DNA from: Enterobacterales bacterium
GTDB lineage: Bacteria > Pseudomonadota > Gammaproteobacteria > Enterobacterales > Enterobacteriaceae
DNA: 64,000 bases
Assembly: GCA_003864575.1 (NCBI GenBank)
Contig: BHES01000004.1
Span: 1-64,000, forward strand
Direction of reading: 5' to 3'
Shown here in pieces: positions 60,215-64,000 of this stretch. The notes beneath the pieces were generated by a model. The model made no database searches. It saw only the letters and a program-made list of their open reading frames with translations, and had not been told where the DNA came from. The translations under genes were made by a program, and so were the position numbers. Each line of letters begins with the position of its first letter. Position 1 is the stretch's first letter.

Positions 60215-61042
60215 TTGGATACGGAATTACTGAAAACCTTTTTGGAGGTCAGTAGAACGCGCCACTTTGGCAGAGCAGCTGAATCTCTCTATTTGACGCA
60301 ATCGGCAGTCAGTTTTCGCATCCGCCAATTGGAGACCCAACTCGGGGCAAATCTGTTCACCCGACATCGCAATAATATTCGTTTAACGCCCGCTGGTGAG
60401 CGCCTGCTGCCTTACGCAGAAAACCTGATGTCAACCTGGCAAATGGCTAAGAAAGAGGTTGTGCGCTCTTTGCAGCACACAGAGCTATCAATTGGGGCGA
60501 CGGCATCGCTGTGGGAGGCCTACCTGACACCATGGTTGCAGGCGCTTTATAGTCAGCGGGAGGCATTACGCCTGGAAGCACGTGTGGCATTGCGCCATTC
60601 GCTGGTCAAACAGCTGCATGAAAGACAGTTGGATCTTTTGATCACCACCGAACCGCCGAAGATGGATGAACTCTCCAGCCAGCTGTTAGGTAATTTCTCG
60701 TTACGTCTTTTCGCATCTGATAAACAAGATAAAACTGAACACGCACCTTATGTGCGTTTGGAATGGGGTGCAGATTTCACTCAGCAGGAAAGTCGCGCAC
60801 AGACCAATGATCAGGAACCGGTCCTGACTACGACGTCGGCCCACCTTACGCGCCAGTTACTGGAAACGACAGGGGGTTGCGCCTATTTGCCGACACATTG
60901 GGAAAAAGAGTTTCCACAACTGTCGGCCTATCACGATATTCCACCGGTGATCAGGCCGCTTTACGCCGTTTGGCTGCAAAACAGTGACCAGCAGGTATTG
61001 ATCCGACAGTTATTAAAAACGCCGCTTCATACCTACTTGTAA
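60215..61042 (+). CDS. hdfR: LysR-type regulator HdfR
   Basis: The 275-residue regulator has an N-terminal HTH reading [44 protein letters not shown] and a substrate-binding-like domain. E. coli HdfR represses flhDC and affects gltBD. I chose TTG 60215, which gives the E. coli N-terminus and has GGAG six bases upstream; a TTG at 60203 is less likely. Divergent from maoP and convergent with yjfF. Confidence 0.93.
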   Translation: MDTELLKTFLEVSRTRHFGRAAESLYLTQSAVSFRIRQLETQLGANLFTRHRNNIRLTPAGERLLPYAENLMSTWQMAKKEVVRSLQHTELSIGATASLWEAYLTPWLQALYSQREALRLEARVALRHSLVKQLHERQLDLLITTEPPKMDELSSQLLGNFSLRLFASDKQDKTEHAPYVRLEWGADFTQQESRAQTNDQEPVLTTTSAHLTRQLLETTGGCAYLPTHWEKEFPQLSAYHDIPPVIRPLYAVWLQNSDQQVLIRQLLKTPLHTYL

Positions 61043-61061
61043 CCAAAAGATCTCCTGCTCA

Positions 61062-62048
61062 TCATCCCGGCTCAGGTCGCGGATGGCGGGCGCGACGCGC
61101 GACCCAAAATGAACCCATGCCTTTTTGCAGCGCAATAAAGATAAACAGCAAAATACCCATCACTATTTTGGTCCACCAGGAGCTGAGTGTTCCATCAAAG
61201 GTGATATAAGTCTGAATCAATCCCTGAATCAAGACCCCAAATAAGCTACCGAGAACGGTACCAACCCCTCCGCTAAGCAGCGTACCGCCAATGACAACAG
61301 CAGCAATCGCATCAAGCTCTACACCGCTGGCAGCGAGTGCATAACCTGCTGATGTATAAAGTGAAAAGATAATACCCGATAACGCGGCGAGCGTACTCGA
61401 CAGCATATAAATATAAATCGTCGTGCGCCTGACTGGCACCCCCATCAGCGCGGCAGACACACTATTCCCGCCTACCGCGTAGACGTTATTCCCAAAGCGT
61501 GTGCGATGCGCAAGAATGATACCGAACACCACAACCAGCAGCATGATCATGGCCAGTAAAGTGAAGCGACCTCCACCCGGCATTTTCCATGCATAATTGG
61601 CTAGCGTTGCGTAGAGCGGATGATCAATGGGCAGCGACTCTTCAGAAACAATAAAACTCATTCCTCGAACAAAGAACATACCCGCAAGAGTAATGATAAA
61701 CGCAGGAAGCTTGAGCGTGTCGATGATCCACCCCATTAGCCCGCCAAAAATTGCACCGGCAAAGAGTACAATCACAAAAGCATAACCCGGAGCAATACCA
61801 TACAGACCAATCAGCTTAGCCAGAGCCAGACCAGTGAAGGCAATGACCGAACCGACTGACAGGTCAATACCACCCGAGAGGATGACGAACGTCATTCCCA
61901 CCGCTACGATGCCCAGGAAAGCGTTGTCCGTCAGCAGGTCAAAAAATACCCGTGTCGAGGCAAAACCAGGGAACTGAGTAAAGCAATAGCCGTAACCAGC
62001 AATGAATACCAAAATGGTGATCAACAGTGGCAGGTTTCTTTTCAGCAT
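61062..62048 (-). CDS. yjfF: Galactofuranose-type ABC transporter permease YjfF
   Basis: This 328-residue permease has about ten membrane helices and begins MLKRNLPLLITILVFIAGYGYCFTQFPGF. The EAA-like loop GVELDAIAAVVIGGTLLSGGVGTVLGSLFG and GMTFVILSGGIDLSVGSVIAFTGL are typical of ribose/galactofuranose importers. I chose ATG 62048, which shares one base with the ytfT stop (TAATG). It forms the membrane pore with YtfT. Confidence 0.93.
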   Translation of the reverse strand: MLKRNLPLLITILVFIAGYGYCFTQFPGFASTRVFFDLLTDNAFLGIVAVGMTFVILSGGIDLSVGSVIAFTGLALAKLIGLYGIAPGYAFVIVLFAGAIFGGLMGWIIDTLKLPAFIITLAGMFFVRGMSFIVSEESLPIDHPLYATLANYAWKMPGGGRFTLLAMIMLLVVVFGIILAHRTRFGNNVYAVGGNSVSAALMGVPVRRTTIYIYMLSSTLAALSGIIFSLYTSAGYALAASGVELDAIAAVVIGGTLLSGGVGTVLGSLFGVLIQGLIQTYITFDGTLSSWWTKIVMGILLFIFIALQKGMGSFWVARRARHPRPEPG

Positions 62049-63067
62049 TATTCTTTCCTCCGCCATAAGGCACTTAACGACACCCGCGGCGACTGCACCA
62101 CCAGAACGGCCAAAACAACCAGTGCCTTTAGCACCAGATTAAATTCCGGTTTGAAACCGGACAGCAAGATGCCGGTATTCATACCCTGAATAATTAACGC
62201 GCCGATGACAGAAAGCAGCAGGTTAAATCGCCCGCCCATCAATGATGCACCCCCAATCACAACCGCAAGAATGGCATCCAGCTCCAGCCACAACCCGGCA
62301 TTATTCGCATCGGCACCGCGAATATCAGCAGTGACAATCACCCCCGCTACCGCCGCGCAGACGCCGCAAATGACGTACACGGATATCAGCACCAGTTTGG
62401 CATTTACCCCCGCGTAAAAAGATGAACGGATGTTGATCCCTACTGACTCAATGAACAGCCCGAGCGCGGTTTTACGGGTGAGCACCCAGACCAGCACCAG
62501 CATCGCAGCGGCAATGATCACTGGCATCGGCAGATAAAAGAACGAGCCACTGCCAAATTGCGATAATCCGTTATGTTCAAAAGTCACAATTTGGCCTTCT
62601 GTAATCAGTTGAGCGATTCCCCGCCCTGCCACCATTAACATCAGAGTGGCAACAATGGGCTGAATTTGCAGTACGGCGACCAGAAAACCATTCCATAATC
62701 CACAGGCGGCCCCTACAGCCACAGCCGCCAGAATTACGCCAGGAAGTGGATACCCTTGCACGGTCATGGTTGCTGCCGTCGCACCCGCAATGGCCATTAC
62801 CGCCCCGACGGAAAGATCGATACCGCCGGTCGCAATCACCAGCGTCATACCGATCGCCAACAATGCAACCGGCGCACCACGGTTAAAAATATCCACAAGG
62901 CTGCCAAATAAACGACCATCCTGAATATGGATTGAGAAGAAACCTGGTGCCACCAGACTGTCAATCAGCAGTATCGCCAGTAAGGCACCGAACTGTGTGG
63001 CACCTTTAGGAAATACCCATCTGACTTTGCGCGGTTTTCCTGTCATTGGCAGGCTCCTGTTATTCAT
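62048..63067 (-). CDS. ytfT: Galactofuranose-type ABC transporter permease YtfT
   Basis: The 339-residue permease shows GRLFGSLVDIFNRGAPVALLAIGMTLVIATGGIDLSVGAVMAIAGA and the coupling loop ADANNAGLWLELDAILAVVIGGASLMGGRFNLLLSVIGALIIQGMNTGILLSGF, as in E. coli YtfT. I chose ATG 63067 with GAGGGGAAGG before it; a start eight codons upstream overlaps ytfR. Confidence 0.93.
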   Translation of the reverse strand: MNNRSLPMTGKPRKVRWVFPKGATQFGALLAILLIDSLVAPGFFSIHIQDGRLFGSLVDIFNRGAPVALLAIGMTLVIATGGIDLSVGAVMAIAGATAATMTVQGYPLPGVILAAVAVGAACGLWNGFLVAVLQIQPIVATLMLMVAGRGIAQLITEGQIVTFEHNGLSQFGSGSFFYLPMPVIIAAAMLVLVWVLTRKTALGLFIESVGINIRSSFYAGVNAKLVLISVYVICGVCAAVAGVIVTADIRGADANNAGLWLELDAILAVVIGGASLMGGRFNLLLSVIGALIIQGMNTGILLSGFKPEFNLVLKALVVLAVLVVQSPRVSLSALWRRKE

Positions 63068-63077
63068 CGCCTTCCCC

Positions 63078-64000
63078 TCATTGAACCGCAATGGCTTTCA
63101 TAATGGCCGGAACGGAAATTTGGTCTTGGGTAATTTCAGTTATATGACGACGATCGCGCAGGACAACGATACGGTCTGCATAACCGGCCAGCTCCTCCAG
63201 TTCAGAGGAAATGACCAGCAGCGCCAACCCTTCATCACACAGTTTTTCAATCAGGCGGATAATTTCAGCATGGGCGCCGACATCAATACCGCGCGTTGGC
63301 TCATCAAGGATTAAAAAGCGTGGATTGGTCGCCAGCCAGCGGGACAGCAGAACCTTTTGCTGATTCCCTCCCGACAGATACTGAATCTCCTGCTCTGCGC
63401 TGGGGGTACGTATACCGAGGAGTTTGATGAATTTCTCCGCGATCTGGTTCTGCTCTTTCATCGAGAGGGGGCGTAACCAGCCTCGCTGAGCCTGCAACGC
63501 CAGAATAATGTTTTCCCTGACCGTCGCCGCCCCGATGATGCCCTCAGTTTTACGATCTTCCGGGCAATAGCCAAATCCAAGCTTAGCGGCTTTGCGTGGT
63601 GTATCGATTTGACAGGCTTTACCCTCAACGTGCGCCTTGCCGGTATCGTGGCTTTTGATACCAAAAATCAGCTGTGCCGTTTCGGTGCGTCCCGAGCCGA
63701 GCAGCCCGGCAAGGCCCACTATTTCGCCACGTCGGACATTGAGATCAAAATTCTCCACCATGCCCCGCCGTCCATACTCTTTAAATTCCACCAATGGATC
63801 ACCGGTGATGGCGCGATGCTCACCACGTTTGAGCAGACTTTCGTCGAAACTGTGGCCTAACATCATCGGTACCAGATCCATGCGAGGAAGGTCACGGGTC
63901 AGTTCACTGCAGACCAATTTTCCATTACGTAAAACAGTGATGCGATCACTGATGCGGTAAACCTGGTCAAGAAAGTGAGTAACGAAAATCATACCGACAC
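63078..64000 (-). CDS. ytfR: Galactofuranose-type ABC transporter ATPase YtfR, C-terminal part (cut by window edge)
   Basis: About 307 codons of the second half of a duplicated sugar-import ATPase. The visible start VGMIFVTHFLDQVYRISDRITVLRNGKLV is the end of the first ATPase domain. The second contains a degenerate Walker A region (GLAGLLGSGRTETAQLIFG), the signature YLSGGNQQKVLLSRWL, Walker B FLILDEPTRGIDVGA and the H-loop replaced by VISSELEEL, as usual for this class. The frame stays open to base 64000, so the true start is outside. It energises YtfT/YjfF; the binding protein YtfQ would lie further right. Confidence 0.95.
   Translation of the reverse strand, partial: VGMIFVTHFLDQVYRISDRITVLRNGKLVCSELTRDLPRMDLVPMMLGHSFDESLLKRGEHRAITGDPLVEFKEYGRRGMVENFDLNVRRGEIVGLAGLLGSGRTETAQLIFGIKSHDTGKAHVEGKACQIDTPRKAAKLGFGYCPEDRKTEGIIGAATVRENIILALQAQRGWLRPLSMKEQNQIAEKFIKLLGIRTPSAEQEIQYLSGGNQQKVLLSRWLATNPRFLILDEPTRGIDVGAHAEIIRLIEKLCDEGLALLVISSELEELAGYADRIVVLRDRRHITEITQDQISVPAIMKAIAVQ

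Overview
The window is a chromosomal segment of an Enterobacterales bacterium. The core gene order is that of the E. coli 85-86 min region: recQ-pldA, corA-uvrD, dapF-xerC, cyaA-hemCDXY, the argX-hisR-leuT-proM tRNA cluster, the enterobacterial common antigen (ECA) operon, rho-trxA-rhlB-gppA-rep, and the ilv cluster. Several departures from E. coli point to the Yersiniaceae side of the order (Serratia/Rahnella/Yersinia-like; genus not resolved): a sigma-54 promoter at glmZ, a dispersed palindromic repeat between ilvE and ilvD, no rffGH in the ECA operon, no cyaY beside cyaA, and an abrB (ybgN) gene beside rarD.

Layout. Positions 1-126 are the right end of an IS903-type (IS5 family) element. 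It has cut off the 5' end of a GH130 glycoside phosphorylase/hydrolase gene. Behind it lie a DUF1861-type protein, an OmpG-like porin with an extra N-terminal domain, and a secreted, probably alpha/alpha-barrel protein, together a small accessory carbohydrate locus (to 4.4 kb). From 4.4 to 12.7 kb: rhtC, recQ, pldA (signal-peptide frame broken by a 14-bp tandem duplication), yigI, rarD, abrB, corA with a long structured leader, and a WbuC-type cupin. From 12.7 to 18.4 kb: uvrD (LexA box and leader terminator), yigB, xerC, a DUF484 gene, dapF and lptM. From 18.5 to 28.1 kb: cyaA (TTG start, CRP site), divergent hemCDXY, the small RNA GlmZ, four tRNAs and yifK.

The ECA operon (28.4-39.3 kb, minus strand) runs wecA-wzzE-wecB-wecC-wecD-wecE-wzxE-wecF-wzyE-wecG with overlapping or nearly abutting genes. 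It makes, flips and polymerises the GlcNAc-ManNAcA-Fuc4NAc repeat. The dTDP-sugar supply enzymes RffG/RffH are missing here and must come from elsewhere. From 39.6 to 47.1 kb: rho, trxA, rhlB, gppA, rep and ppiC. From 47.2 to 56.5 kb is the branched-chain amino acid cluster: ilvC with its divergent regulator ilvY, then ilvLGMEDA with an intact ilvG and a classical leader-peptide attenuator. The right end holds an MFS carboxylate-type transporter, comM, maoP, hdfR and the distal part of a galactofuranose-type ABC transporter (ytfR-ytfT-yjfF), cut by the window edge.

No CRISPR array, prophage or defence island is visible. The most interesting non-routine signals are the pldA tandem duplication, the IS-interrupted GH130 locus, the sigma-54/GlrR-type control region of glmZ, and a candidate CorL-like leader peptide whose stop codon sits inside a hairpin upstream of corA.
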